DNA from: Erythrobacter litoralis
GTDB lineage: Bacteria > Pseudomonadota > Alphaproteobacteria > Sphingomonadales > Sphingomonadaceae
Assembly (NCBI RefSeq): GCF_029760855.1
Contig: NZ_SOSI01000006.1
Coordinates: forward strand, 148,672 to 212,671
Reading direction: 5' to 3'
Length of the DNA: 64,000 bases
The notes beneath the pieces were generated by a model that worked only from the letters and a program-made list of their open reading frames with translations, was not told the DNA's origin and ran no database searches. The position numbers and the translations under genes were made by a program. Positions 55,128-64,000 of this stretch are shown here, one piece after another (the first letter of the stretch is position 1; every line of letters begins with the position of its first letter).

Positions 55128-57632
55128 TCAGCTCTGCTCACGTGCAAAGGCGTTCTTGGTCTTCAAACTCGGAGTTTCGGTCCACGGTTCCTCGGGCCAG
55201 CGATGCTTGGGATAGCGGCCTTTCATATCCTTGCGCACATCCTGCCAGCTCCCGCGCCAGAAGCCGGGCAGATCGGCGGTTGACTGGATCGGCCGCCCGG
55301 CGGGGCTGGTTAGTTTCAGGAGCAGCGGGGTGGGCCTGTTTCCTCTGCCGATGACGGGATGGTGATCAAGACCGAACAGCGCTTGCACGCGCACTTCCAC
55401 GCTGGGCGCATCGTCGGCGGCGTAGTTGATCTGATGGCGCGTGCCGACTGGCGAGAGGAAATCGCGGGGCGCCTGTTCGTCCAGAGCCTGCCGCGCATTC
55501 CAGTCCAGCAGGCCGAGCAGCGCGTCGGAGACCTTCTGCCGAGATACGCCAAGGTCGCGGCGCCCTTCGAGCAAGGGGCGGAGCCAGAGATCGGCGGTTT
55601 TGCGGAGATGCTGTTTAGAAAAATCGCGCACGCCCGCGAAAGCGCCACGCGCGATGAGTTCTGATGGGAGAATGCTCGACAAGTTATCCGCAGCCCTTTC
55701 CACAAGAAGGTCCACAACTGCGCCCGGGTCCGGCTTCGGGTCCGGCCCAGTCGCCAGCGTGATCGCGCCCAGCCGCCGCTCTCGCCGCGCCTCGACTCGC
55801 TCTCCGGTCCAGCGAAGGATGCTGCGCGTTTCGATACGATGAGCGAGGTGGCGTTCGACTTGCTTAGCTTCCAACGGCGCTGCCGCAGTAATCCGCGCGC
55901 CCTTCGCCTGTCCCTGCGCGTCACCGATCACGAGGAATTCCGCTCGCGCGAGAGGCGATGCGGGATCGAGGAAAAAACCGCGTCCGCCTGACGAAAGCCA
56001 GTTTTCGCCCGAAGCATCGCGGCGCTTGGCGACGAAATCGGGTTTTGCGAGGGCCAAGTAGAGAGCCGGGATAGCATTGCCCGTTCGCCCTGACCCTGTC
56101 GAAGAACCACCATTTTCTACTCCCGAATGGTGCAGGGCTTCGATAAGCTCATATCGAACGGACAGGAATTCTTGAGCAGTCTTAGCCCACCGCTCCGCCA
56201 ATTTCCGGCTTGCCGTCGCCCTTTGCGAACGGTCCCCGTCCCAGCGCTGCAAACGTGCAAGCAAGTCCTCGCCACGCCCGCCGAGTCCGCGCTCCTGTAA
56301 CAGCAGCACGAGCTTCGCCGCCGGCAAAGCTTGCCCGACCGCCGCACCAGACATAACGGTCGCCGCACCGACCGGGTCGAGTGGTAGAGAAGCAATCGCC
56401 TCCCCCAATGGCGTAATCCGTCCGTCATCATCAATAGCGCCGAGTTTGCGCAAAGTATCCCGTGCGGCGTCAAGCGAAGCCGCCGGCGGAACATCGAGCC
56501 AGGCTAGCGTGGCCGGATCGCCCGTCCCCCATCGCGCTAGCGAGAGGACCAAAGGCGCGAGATCGGCCGTTTCGATTTCCGGCGCATCGAAGGCGGGGCG
56601 GCCGGAATGCGCCGCTTCCCCCCACAGGCGATAGGCCGTCCCCGGCCCCTGCCGCGCGGCGCGCCCTGCTCGCTGCGCGCTGGCGGCCTGCGAAGAACGG
56701 TGCGTAACCAGATGTGTCGTTCCGGCAGCGCGGTCGAACTCTGCGTCGCGCGACAGACCGCTATCGACCACTACCGAGACGCCATCCAGCGTGAGCGAGG
56801 TTTCGGCGATAGCGGTAGCCAGAACGATCCGCCGCCGCCCTTTCGGATCGCGGCGAATGGCGGCGCGTTGGTCTTCGGGTCGCACCTGTCCGTGGAGCGG
56901 CAGGACCAGCGCGGTCGGCAAACGCTCGGACAATCGCTCGCGCACCCGCTCGATCTCACGTACACCGGGAAGGAAGGCGAGAACATCGCCCTCTTCCGCC
57001 CGCCATGCGGTCACGATTGCCGACGTCATGGCGTCTTCGATCCGGGTTTGCGGCGAGGGCCCCAGCCATTCGATGCGCAGCGGATACGCACGCCCTTCGC
57101 TTTCGATCACTGGCGTATTGGGGCCGAGCAACTCAGCAAACCGCGCCCCGTCAATCGTCGCCGACATGACCAGCACCCGCAAATCCTCGCGCAACACCGC
57201 GCGGCTTTCCAGCGCCAACGCGAGGCCGAGATCGCCGTCGAGATGCCGCTCATGCGCCTCGTCGAATAACACCGCCGAAATGCCCGCCAGTTCAGCATCG
57301 TCGAGGATCTTGTTGACGAAGATCGCCTCAGTAACGACGAGAATGCGTGTTCTTGCGCTGCGCTTCGTATCCAGCCGGGTCAGGTACCCGACCGTCTCGC
57401 CCGCCTTCTCACCGAGCAGTTCCGCCATACGTTCGGCGGCAGCGCGCGCGGCGACACGGCGGGGTGAGGTTAGGATGACCGTTCCGGTACACCATTCCTC
57501 ATTGAGCAGCGCCGGAGCGACGGCCGTAGTCTTGCCCGCCCCCGGGGGCGCGACGAGCACTACACCGGTTTGCGTACTGAGTGCTGCTATAAGGTCCGAG
57601 AGGACTGAGTGGATTGGTAAGGGCTCACTCAC
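55128..57632 (-). CDS. hrpB: ATP-dependent helicase HrpB
   Basis: An 834-residue DEAH helicase. VLVAPPGAGKTT (Walker A), DEAH in LFDEAHERHLDGD, SAT in LVMSATIDG, and QRAGRAARQGPG (motif VI) are intact. The C-terminal HrpB domain is complete. Residues ~491-514 are encoded by a palindromic REP-like element that keeps the frame and probably forms a loop between the helical bundle and the GNAIPALYLALAKPD segment. The target RNA is unknown. Confidence 0.94.
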   Translation of the reverse strand: MSEPLPIHSVLSDLIAALSTQTGVVLVAPPGAGKTTAVAPALLNEEWCTGTVILTSPRRVAARAAAERMAELLGEKAGETVGYLTRLDTKRSARTRILVVTEAIFVNKILDDAELAGISAVLFDEAHERHLDGDLGLALALESRAVLREDLRVLVMSATIDGARFAELLGPNTPVIESEGRAYPLRIEWLGPSPQTRIEDAMTSAIVTAWRAEEGDVLAFLPGVREIERVRERLSERLPTALVLPLHGQVRPEDQRAAIRRDPKGRRRIVLATAIAETSLTLDGVSVVVDSGLSRDAEFDRAAGTTHLVTHRSSQAASAQRAGRAARQGPGTAYRLWGEAAHSGRPAFDAPEIETADLAPLVLSLARWGTGDPATLAWLDVPPAASLDAARDTLRKLGAIDDDGRITPLGEAIASLPLDPVGAATVMSGAAVGQALPAAKLVLLLQERGLGGRGEDLLARLQRWDGDRSQRATASRKLAERWAKTAQEFLSVRYELIEALHHSGVENGGSSTGSGRTGNAIPALYLALAKPDFVAKRRDASGENWLSSGGRGFFLDPASPLARAEFLVIGDAQGQAKGARITAAAPLEAKQVERHLAHRIETRSILRWTGERVEARRERRLGAITLATGPDPKPDPGAVVDLLVERAADNLSSILPSELIARGAFAGVRDFSKQHLRKTADLWLRPLLEGRRDLGVSRQKVSDALLGLLDWNARQALDEQAPRDFLSPVGTRHQINYAADDAPSVEVRVQALFGLDHHPVIGRGNRPTPLLLKLTSPAGRPIQSTADLPGFWRGSWQDVRKDMKGRYPKHRWPEEPWTETPSLKTKNAFAREQS
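56091..56161. repeat. Palindromic REP-like element inside hrpB
   Basis: Ends CCGTTCG (56091-56097) and CGAACGG (56155-56161) are inverted. Inner arms TGTCGAAG and CTTCGATA, then CACCATT (56108-56114) and AATGGTG (56126-56132), also pair, leaving an 11-nt loop. The arms carry the CCGTTCG-CCCTGA-TGTCGAAG pattern of sphingomonad REP sequences. Confidence 0.8.
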
Positions 57633-57650
57633 GCTCTACATCCGTGCGTG

Positions 57651-57665
57651 CTGGGGGCGAACGGA
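57651..57665. repeat. Short REP-like fragment
   Basis: CTGGGGGCGAACGGA is identical to bases 12751-12765 of the intergenic REP-like half. It lies between hrpB and the polyprenyl synthase. Confidence 0.4.
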
Positions 57666-57676
57666 AAGCTCCGAAC

Positions 57677-58693
57677 CTAATATCCCCGGGATACCGCGAA
57701 CAATGCCGCCTGGGTCATTGCGCGGCGCGCGCGGTTATCGGGAAAGATCGATAGAGCATCGATCGCCCTCTGCGCGAAATGCCGAGCCCTGGCCCGCGTA
57801 TCGGCGACGGCGTTGTGACGATCGATCAGCATAACGGCATGATCGAGATCGACATCGGTTGTTCGATGCCCGCCGATCGCTGCCTTCCAAAAGGTCCGCT
57901 CCTCCTCGTCCCCGCGTGCGTAGGCGAGAATTACCGGGAGAGTCATCTTGCCTTCGCGGAAATCGTCACCGCGATCCTTGCCCATCGTGGCGGCTTCGGC
58001 ATCGTAGTCCAGCGCATCGTCCACCAGCTGAAAGGCAACCCCGAGGTTGCGGCCGTATTCGTCGAGCGCGCGTTCCTTCTCGTCGTCGCATTCGGCGACC
58101 ACGGCTGCGATCCGGCTCGCGGCTGCGAACAGCGCCGCCGTCTTCGCGCGGATGATATGGAGATATCGCTCTTCCGAGGTGTCGATCTTGCGCTGTGCGG
58201 TAAGCTGGTCGACCTCGCCCTCGGCAATGATCGCGCTGGCGCCCGAAAGGATCTTCAGCACCTTGAGGCTGCCGTCCTCCACCATCAGTTCGAACGAGCG
58301 GCTGAACAGGAAATCGCCGACCAGCACGGTGGCGGGGTTGCCGAAAATGATGTTCGCCGCCGCCTTGCCGCGCCGCAGGTCGCTGCCGTCCACCACATCG
58401 TCGTGCAGCAGGGTCGCTGTGTGAATGAACTCGACCGAGGCGGCGAGTTTGTATTGCCGCGTACCCTGATAACCGGCCAACTCCGCGCCCGCGAGCGTCA
58501 GCATCGGGCGCAAGCGTTTGCCCCCGCCTGATATAAGATGACCGGCCAGTGCCGGGATCAGTGGAACTTCGCTCTGCATCCGGTCGAGGATGACATGATT
58601 GACCTGATTCATCCCCGAAGCGGTCAAGGCCAGCATAGGTTCAAGGGAAGGCTCTGGCGCTTTGCGCGGCAGGGAAACGACGTCGGCTGTCAT
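57677..58693 (-). CDS. ispB: Trans-polyprenyl diphosphate synthase (quinone side chain)
   Basis: A 338-residue trans-prenyltransferase. First Asp-rich motif DDVVDGSDLRRG (D98, D99, D102) and second DDALDYDAE are present. Chain length cannot be read from sequence by eye; ubiquinone-10 is usual in sphingomonads. Confidence 0.92.
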   Translation of the reverse strand: MTADVVSLPRKAPEPSLEPMLALTASGMNQVNHVILDRMQSEVPLIPALAGHLISGGGKRLRPMLTLAGAELAGYQGTRQYKLAASVEFIHTATLLHDDVVDGSDLRRGKAAANIIFGNPATVLVGDFLFSRSFELMVEDGSLKVLKILSGASAIIAEGEVDQLTAQRKIDTSEERYLHIIRAKTAALFAAASRIAAVVAECDDEKERALDEYGRNLGVAFQLVDDALDYDAEAATMGKDRGDDFREGKMTLPVILAYARGDEEERTFWKAAIGGHRTTDVDLDHAVMLIDRHNAVADTRARARHFAQRAIDALSIFPDNRARRAMTQAALFAVSRGY

Positions 58694-58761
58694 GTTCGCT
58701 TGGACATGGGCTGCCTATGCTTGCTTGGCAAGGAACGAATTGCGGCTAATCTGCGCGCATC

Positions 58762-59070
58762 ATGAGTGCCGAAACGACCGATCCGCCTGCCGCCGATGCC
58801 GTCCTCGCCGGATACCGCAAGAGCATCGACAATATCGACGCCGCTCTGGTGCATATGCTGGCCGAGCGATTCCGGATCACGCAGGCGGTGGGCCGTTACA
58901 AGGCGACCGTCACCCTGCCTCCGGCCGACCCCGAACGCGAAAAGCAGCAAATCGCCCGGCTGCGTGCCTTGGCGGAAGAGAGCGAGCTCGATCCGGAGTT
59001 CAGCGAGAAGTTCCTGCGCTTCATCATCGACGAGGTCATCCGCCACCACGAGCGGGCGCGCGATGCCTAG
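58762..59070 (+). CDS. Chorismate mutase (AroQ type)
   Basis: A 102-residue monofunctional all-helical mutase making prephenate. YRKSIDNIDAALVHMLAERF and QAVGRYKA hold the substrate Arg and Lys residues. It is not fused to prephenate dehydratase. Its TAG is inside the CTAG shared with the convergent kinase gene. Confidence 0.9.
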   Translation: MSAETTDPPAADAVLAGYRKSIDNIDAALVHMLAERFRITQAVGRYKATVTLPPADPEREKQQIARLRALAEESELDPEFSEKFLRFIIDEVIRHHERARDA

Positions 59071-60521
59071 CCGACGCGCGGCAGTCTGAGTTTGACCAGC
59101 AGGCCGCCAAGATCCTCGCTCTCATCGAGTTCGACTTCGCCGCCATAGATTTCCGCCACATCGCGCACGATGGCGAGGCCGAGTCCCGTACCGGGCTTCC
59201 CGGTGTCGAGCCGCGCGCCGCGATCGAAGATGCGGACGCGCTCCTCTTCCGGAATGCCCAACCCATCGTCCTCGATCCAGATCGTGCACAGCGCACTGCC
59301 CGGTTCTGCGTCGACCGTCACGAAAACGCTGCCGCCGCCATACTTCGCGGCGTTCTCGACCAGATTGCCGAGGATTTCATCGAGGTCCTGCCGCTCGATC
59401 GTGACCGCCGCCGTACGATTTCCGTCGATGTCGAAGCGCGTATCCGGATACAGCCGTTCCACCGCCCGCCGGACCGCCTCCGCACTCTCGCATACCAGTG
59501 TGCGCGCATGACCGACGGCGCGGCGGCCGACCGCGCGGGCGCGCGCCAGATGGTGATCGACATGGCGCTGCATCGTGCGGGTTTCTCGGATTACCGCCGT
59601 ATCGAGATCCGGCGCATGAGCCGTGGCCGCGTTGGTCAGCACGGTGAGCGGCGTCTTCAGTGCATGGGCGAGGTTGCCGGCATGTGTGCGCGCTTCTTCG
59701 GCCTGCCGCTCGCTGTGTGCGAGCAGTGCGTTAATTTCCTCGACCAGCGGCTCGACTTCGGTTGGGAGCGGATCGGTGATGCGGTTGGTGCCGGCTGAAC
59801 GCATAGACTGGATCGCAGCACTGACCCGGCGAAGCGGTGAAAGCCCGACCCAATTCTGCAGTGCGGCCATAAGTAAGAGGCCAAGACCAAGCGCGGCGAA
59901 GCTCCAGATCAGGATGGAGCGGATGCGATTGATCTGGAAATCGAGTTCCTCGCGCGCGCTAGCAACCGTGAAAGTCCAGCGCGCCTCGCTATCCGGCAGG
60001 ATGACAGTTCGCTCCACGATCCGCAGCGGCTCGCCGGAAAGCTGGTCGCTGTCATAGAAATGCGGTTCGTTATCGACGTGATTGCGCTGTCGCAGCGTGG
60101 TATCCCACAGCGAGCGCGACGGTGTGACAGCCAGCGAGTACGACGGGAAATCCTCCCGCCCCTCCGCGCTTATCTGATAATACAGGCCGCTATTCGGCTC
60201 GAGAAAACGCGGTTCGCCGAGGGGACGGTTGAAATAGACTTGCCCGTCGGAATCGATCTCGGCGACGACGATCATCGAATTGAGCAGATATTCCAGCTGC
60301 TCGTCGAAATTGCCGCGCACGAGATTGGTCAGCGATCGATCCAATGCGAACCCACCGCCCACCAGCAGAAAGAGAATCCATCCCGCCGCGATCAGCATCA
60401 TACGCCGCGCGAGGCTGCCGCGCGGACCCGGCGCCTTGCCTAGCGTTACCGGGCCAGCCCGGCCCGCCGGTTCAGGCGCGGGGCTGTTCGGCGGGGTCGT
60501 CGAGGCTGTAACCGAGGCCAC
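59067..60521 (-). CDS. Sensor histidine kinase (PhoQ-like)
   Basis: A 484-residue membrane kinase. Two membrane helices (~41-60 and ~203-222) flank a periplasmic sensor, followed by a HAMP-like segment and an H-box NLAHALKTPLTVL (H286). N-box LVENAAKYG and G-boxes DDGLGIPEEE and GTGLGLAIV are intact. The GTG start overlaps the response regulator by 50 nt; an ATG at 60401 is the alternative. Confidence 0.92.
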   Translation of the reverse strand: MASVTASTTPPNSPAPEPAGRAGPVTLGKAPGPRGSLARRMMLIAAGWILFLLVGGGFALDRSLTNLVRGNFDEQLEYLLNSMIVVAEIDSDGQVYFNRPLGEPRFLEPNSGLYYQISAEGREDFPSYSLAVTPSRSLWDTTLRQRNHVDNEPHFYDSDQLSGEPLRIVERTVILPDSEARWTFTVASAREELDFQINRIRSILIWSFAALGLGLLLMAALQNWVGLSPLRRVSAAIQSMRSAGTNRITDPLPTEVEPLVEEINALLAHSERQAEEARTHAGNLAHALKTPLTVLTNAATAHAPDLDTAVIRETRTMQRHVDHHLARARAVGRRAVGHARTLVCESAEAVRRAVERLYPDTRFDIDGNRTAAVTIERQDLDEILGNLVENAAKYGGGSVFVTVDAEPGSALCTIWIEDDGLGIPEEERVRIFDRGARLDTGKPGTGLGLAIVRDVAEIYGGEVELDESEDLGGLLVKLRLPRVG

Positions 60522-61149
60522 GGATCGTCGTAATCACTTCTGCACCGAGCTTCTTGCGGATGCGGGTGACGAACACTTCGATCGTATTCGAATCGCGGTC
60601 GAAATCCTGATCGTAGATATGCTCGATAAGTTCGGTTCGGCTGACCACCTTGCCCTTGTGATGCATTAGGTAGGACAGGAGTTTGTATTCCTGCGCAGTC
60701 AGTTTCACCGGTTCGCCTTTCAGCGTCACCCGACCCGAACGCGTGTCCAGCCGTACGTCGCCCGCAACCAGTTCCGCAGAGGTATTGCCGGAAGCACGAC
60801 GAATCAACGCGCGCAGACGCGCGATCAGCTCTTCGGTCTGAAAAGGCTTGGCAAGGTAATCGTCCGCGCCTGCGTCAAGGCCGGCGACCTTGTCGCTCCA
60901 GCTGTCGCGCGCGGTCAGAACGAGGACCGGAAATTTCCGCCCCTCCTTTCGCCACATCTGCAATACCGTGAGCCCGTCGATTTCCGGCAGACCGAGATCG
61001 AGGATTACGGCATCGTATTCCTCGGTACTGCCGAGGAAATGCCCATCCTCCCCATCGGTCGACAGGTCGACAGCATAGCCGTTCTGCTCGAGCGTGGATT
61101 TTAGCTGCTGGCCGAGCGTCGGCTCGTCTTCGACTATCAATAAGCGCAT
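60472..61149 (-). CDS. OmpR/PhoP-type response regulator
   Basis: A 225-residue regulator. The receiver has the phospho-acceptor D51 (VILDLGLPEIDG) and K in DDYLAKPF. The C-terminal winged helix ends RIRKKLGAEVITTIRGLGY. The start at 61149 (MRLLIVEDE) is standard. Cognate to the overlapping kinase. Confidence 0.95.
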   Translation of the reverse strand: MRLLIVEDEPTLGQQLKSTLEQNGYAVDLSTDGEDGHFLGSTEEYDAVILDLGLPEIDGLTVLQMWRKEGRKFPVLVLTARDSWSDKVAGLDAGADDYLAKPFQTEELIARLRALIRRASGNTSAELVAGDVRLDTRSGRVTLKGEPVKLTAQEYKLLSYLMHHKGKVVSRTELIEHIYDQDFDRDSNTIEVFVTRIRKKLGAEVITTIRGLGYSLDDPAEQPRA

Positions 61150-61236
61150 GAAAGGTCCGCCCCTCCGTTGATTACGGCATTTCTGTTCATGTAGATGAAC
61201 GCGCAACGCCGAAGGGGGTTTCGCGAAGAACGCGTA

Positions 61237-61545
61237 TTACCGGCTGCGTCCCAGAATGCGACCCGTCCTCGCGTCGACATCCACATACAGAACACGCCCG
61301 TCGCGAATGAATTTCAACCGATAAGCCATCGCCGTGGAATCGTAAGCCGGGCCGATATATTCGGCGCCCTTCATCATGGGCAGGATGCGCGCCTCGATCT
61401 TGCGCAGCGGGATCACCCGGCCTGCGCTCATCTCCTTGCGCGCTTCGCTCTGATCGGAGCGCCTGTCCTGCGCATAGGCAGGTGTCGCGGCAATCGGCGA
61501 AATCGTCAACCCGAGGGCGACGAGGCAGGAAATGGCGCTTTTCAT
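61237..61545 (-). CDS. Secreted PepSY-domain protein
   Basis: A 102-residue protein with a signal peptide cut near AYAQ. A single PepSY-like domain ends YVDVDARTGRILGRSR. Genes of this kind commonly stand beside PhoP/PhoQ-like pairs, suggesting a periplasmic input or output of the two-component system. Confidence 0.82.
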   Translation of the reverse strand: MKSAISCLVALGLTISPIAATPAYAQDRRSDQSEARKEMSAGRVIPLRKIEARILPMMKGAEYIGPAYDSTAMAYRLKFIRDGRVLYVDVDARTGRILGRSR

Positions 61546-61608
61546 GATGTCATCCTGCCTAGTCGCCCCGCATTGAACAACCCGTGAATATGGCAAAAGG
61601 CCTTACGC

Positions 61609-62331
61609 TCAGCGAGTCATCTCGTATTTCACGGTGACGGTAACGCCGATGGTCACCTGCCCCGGTTGAACGGGGGCTTTGACCCGTGAACCGGTCACCA
61701 CGATATTCTGCGCGGCATCAAGAGTAGCGGGCATCGGCATGTTACCCGTGATCGTTTCGTTGACTTCCAGCAGTCGAAGACCGGAAAAACCGGCAAGGCG
61801 TGCATATTCCATCGCCTGCGACTCTGCGCGCTCCATGGCACTGGACCTTGCTTGCGCCTTGAGTTCTTCATCGTTCTCAAGACTGAAACTCGGTCCATTG
61901 ATCTCGTTGGCGCCCGCCGACACGAGTGCATCCAGCACTTCGCCGGTATCATCGACTTCACGAAGCTTTACGCTCACCCGGTTCGACGCCGTGTAGCCTA
62001 GGAAAATCTGCCGCCGGTTCGCCTGATCAAAATCGTACCGCGCATTCACGCTAATGCCGGTCGTCTGGATGTCTTCGTCCGCAATGCCGAGCGATCGGAT
62101 GCGCTCGATCACATTTCGCATTTCCTCGGAGTTTTGGCGAAGCGCCGACACCGCCGTATCCGCATCCGTCTGTACACCCGCACTGATCGTAACGAGATCG
62201 GGCGCGGCATCGACCTCTTCCATCACGGTCAAGTCAACAACGGGACCGCTGGCCGCGATCCGCACCTCTGCGGCGTGAGCGGCCGAGGCAAAGCCGGCGA
62301 GCGCGGCGGCGGAAAAGAATGTCTTAAGCAT
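61609..62331 (-). CDS. SIMPL domain (DUF541) periplasmic protein
   Basis: A 240-residue secreted protein. The signal peptide ends near AAHA, followed by the SIMPL domain (VTISAGVQTDADTAVSAL, DIQTTGISVNARYD, EINGPSFSLENDEEL, GQVTIGVTVTVKYEM). The function of such proteins (possibly envelope stress) is not settled. Confidence 0.88.
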   Translation of the reverse strand: MLKTFFSAAALAGFASAAHAAEVRIAASGPVVDLTVMEEVDAAPDLVTISAGVQTDADTAVSALRQNSEEMRNVIERIRSLGIADEDIQTTGISVNARYDFDQANRRQIFLGYTASNRVSVKLREVDDTGEVLDALVSAGANEINGPSFSLENDEELKAQARSSAMERAESQAMEYARLAGFSGLRLLEVNETITGNMPMPATLDAAQNIVVTGSRVKAPVQPGQVTIGVTVTVKYEMTR

Positions 62332-62443
62332 GATAGGCTCCTTGCCAATTATCGGAAACGCCATACCGCCAGGGCGACTTTCACCAAACTGAATGTGGCC
62401 GCCGCTTGCGGCCTTATAAATCTGCGCCTACCTCGCGCGGCCT

Positions 62444-64000
62444 ATGGCGCAACCTCCGATCTTGAGCTGGGAAGGCCTCGGCCTGCAACAAGGCGGCCGT
62501 TGGCTGCTGGGCGGACCCGATCGCGAGACGCTCGACCTGCATATCGGCGCGCGCGACCGATTGGCGCTGATCGGGCGCAACGGCGTTGGCAAGACCACCC
62601 TGTTCCGCCTGATCGACGACCGGATCGAGGCCGATCGCGGCATTCGCAAGGTGAAGCCCGGTACGCGCATCGTCACGCTGGAGCAGGAACCCGATCTCAG
62701 CGGTTACGACACGCTGATGGAATGGGCGCTGGCGGGCGACCACGCCCCGGCCGAATACGAGGTCGAGGCCATCGCCGGGCAGCTCGGCATAGACATGGCG
62801 CGCGGCACCGACGGGGCAAGCGGCGGTGAGAAACGTCGTGCCGCCATCGCCCGCGCGCTGGCACAAGATCCCGACGTCCTGTTGATGGACGAGCCGACCA
62901 ACCATCTCGACCTGTCCGCCATCGACTGGCTGGAAAGCTGGCTCGACCGGTACAAGGGCGCCTTCATCGTCATCAGCCATGACCGCACGTTCCTCAAACG
63001 CCTGACCCGCGCGACCCTCTGGCTCGACCGGGGCGAAATGCGGCGTAAGGAAATCGGCTTCGGTGGATACGAGGCCTGGGAAGAGCAGGTCTACGCCGAG
63101 GAGGCGCGCGCGGCGGAAAAGCTCGATGCGAAGCTGAAGATCGAGGCGCACTGGCTCGAACGCGGCGTTACGGCGCGACGCAAGCGCAATCAGGGTCGGC
63201 TGGAAAAGCTGTGGCAGATGCGGGCGCAGCGCGCCTCGATGATCAGCGGCGGCGGCACGGCGAAACTGAAACTGGCGACCGAGGAGGACTTCAAGTCGAA
63301 ATCGGTCATCGTCGCCGACAGCATCACCAAGACTTATAACGGCCGCACGATCATCAAGCCGTTCTCGCTCCGCATCCAGCGTGGCGACCGGATCGGGATC
63401 GTCGGCGCGAACGGGGCCGGCAAGACCACGCTTCTCAAGATGCTTACCGGCGAGATCGCGCCCGACAGCGGTACGGTCGATATCTCCAACAAGCTGACCG
63501 GCGTGATGATAGACCAGCAGCGCAGCCTCCTCTCACCCGAGAAAACGGTGCGGCAGGTGCTAGCCGAAGGGGGCGACTGGATCGACGTGCAGGGCCATCG
63601 CAAGCACGTTCAGGCGCATCTGAAAGACTTCCTGTTCGATCCCAAGATCGTCGATACCAAGGTCGGCATACTGTCCGGCGGCGAACGCAGCCGCCTTTTA
63701 CTTGCGCGCGAATTCGCCAAGGCATCGAACCTGCTGGTGCTGGACGAGCCGACCAACGATCTCGATCTTGAAACGCTCGACCTGCTTCAGGAAGTGATTG
63801 CCGACTACGAAGGCACGGTATTGATCGTCAGCCACGATCGCGACTTCCTCGATCGCACGGTGACGGTCACGCTCGGCCTCGACGGCAGCGGCAAGGTCGA
63901 TGTGGTCGCGGGCGGGTACGAGGATTGGGAGCGCAAGCGGCGCAACCAGCCCGGCACGGGGAAGGATGCGGGTCCTTCTACTTCGAAGGCCACCCCGCCC
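62444..64000 (+). CDS. ABC-F ATPase (Uup-like), cut by right edge
   Basis: 519 codons without stop to the window end. Two ABC domains: Walker A GRNGVGKTT and GANGAGKTT; signatures ASGGEKRR and LSGGERSR; Walker B LLMDEPTNHLDL and LVLDEPTNDLDL. No membrane domain. ABC-F proteins act on the ribosome or, for Uup, in DNA repair. The C-terminal domain that would help tell is outside. Confidence 0.92.
   Translation, partial: MAQPPILSWEGLGLQQGGRWLLGGPDRETLDLHIGARDRLALIGRNGVGKTTLFRLIDDRIEADRGIRKVKPGTRIVTLEQEPDLSGYDTLMEWALAGDHAPAEYEVEAIAGQLGIDMARGTDGASGGEKRRAAIARALAQDPDVLLMDEPTNHLDLSAIDWLESWLDRYKGAFIVISHDRTFLKRLTRATLWLDRGEMRRKEIGFGGYEAWEEQVYAEEARAAEKLDAKLKIEAHWLERGVTARRKRNQGRLEKLWQMRAQRASMISGGGTAKLKLATEEDFKSKSVIVADSITKTYNGRTIIKPFSLRIQRGDRIGIVGANGAGKTTLLKMLTGEIAPDSGTVDISNKLTGVMIDQQRSLLSPEKTVRQVLAEGGDWIDVQGHRKHVQAHLKDFLFDPKIVDTKVGILSGGERSRLLLAREFAKASNLLVLDEPTNDLDLETLDLLQEVIADYEGTVLIVSHDRDFLDRTVTVTLGLDGSGKVDVVAGGYEDWERKRRNQPGTGKDAGPSTSKATPP

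Overview
The window is a high-GC alphaproteobacterial chromosome segment. Protein sequences (OxyR, the CcmC-I set, BamA, an NDUFS4-like complex I subunit), a single tRNA-Met/integrase island and loss of lipid A genes from the bamA cluster point to Sphingomonadales, most likely an Erythrobacteraceae member (inference from protein character; no search was possible). Nearly all of it is coding, with many 1-4 nt gene overlaps.

Layout. 1-6144: the right end of an integrative element. It carries a truncated strawberry-notch methyltransferase/helicase, a CHC2-Toprim protein, a lytic transglycosylase with a small overlapping partner, and a tyrosine integrase whose upstream DNA is full of short repeats and abuts the 3' end of tRNA-Met (6145-6221). 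The element continues past the left edge. 6307-11317: 2H phosphoesterase, mltG, fabF, acpP, aspS. 11482-14734: rnd, oxyR, an AT-richer orphan gene, pgsA. 14852-20452: LplT-like transporter, a TPP enzyme, an EVE protein and a GGDEF/EAL protein. 20493-24307: dapF, mtaB, ftsY, yciB in one overlapping operon, then an internally deleted GNAT gene. 24304-32341: kup; the translationally coupled cytochrome c maturation operon ccmC-D-E-F-G-H-I; a Leu/Glu-type dehydrogenase; tRNA-His. 32572-45065: a 2OG-Fe(II) oxygenase, rpmE, then the envelope/translation cluster (read leftwards) rpsB, tsf, small lipoprotein, pyrH, frr, uppS, cdsA, dxr, rseP, bamA, skp, fabZ. 45406-49478: small membrane protein, pssA-psd, a KAS III-type synthase, tRNA-Tyr, rlmB. 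49541-55111: hupB, lon, ybaB, dnaX, SRP RNA, complex I subunit. 55128-64000: hrpB, polyprenyl synthase, chorismate mutase, PepSY/response regulator/histidine kinase, SIMPL protein, and an ABC-F ATPase running off the right edge.

How genes work together. PgsA, CdsA, PssA and Psd cover the phosphatidylglycerol and phosphatidylethanolamine branches. AcpP, FabF, FabZ and the KAS III-type enzyme serve fatty acid synthesis. Dxr, UppS and the polyprenyl synthase give isoprenoid carriers and the quinone tail. RseP, BamA and Skp serve outer-membrane biogenesis. FtsY and the SRP RNA (with Ffs elsewhere) serve membrane targeting. The Ccm proteins mature c-type cytochromes.

Most notable observations: a palindromic REP-like element lying in frame inside hrpB; the tRNA-linked element with iterated TACCCCC motifs; an in-frame internal deletion in a GNAT gene; absence of lpxD/lpxA/lpxB beside skp-fabZ; a candidate RpoH promoter for lon; a terminator between acpP and fabF; and several convergent gene pairs whose stop codons share or abut in palindromes such as CTAG.
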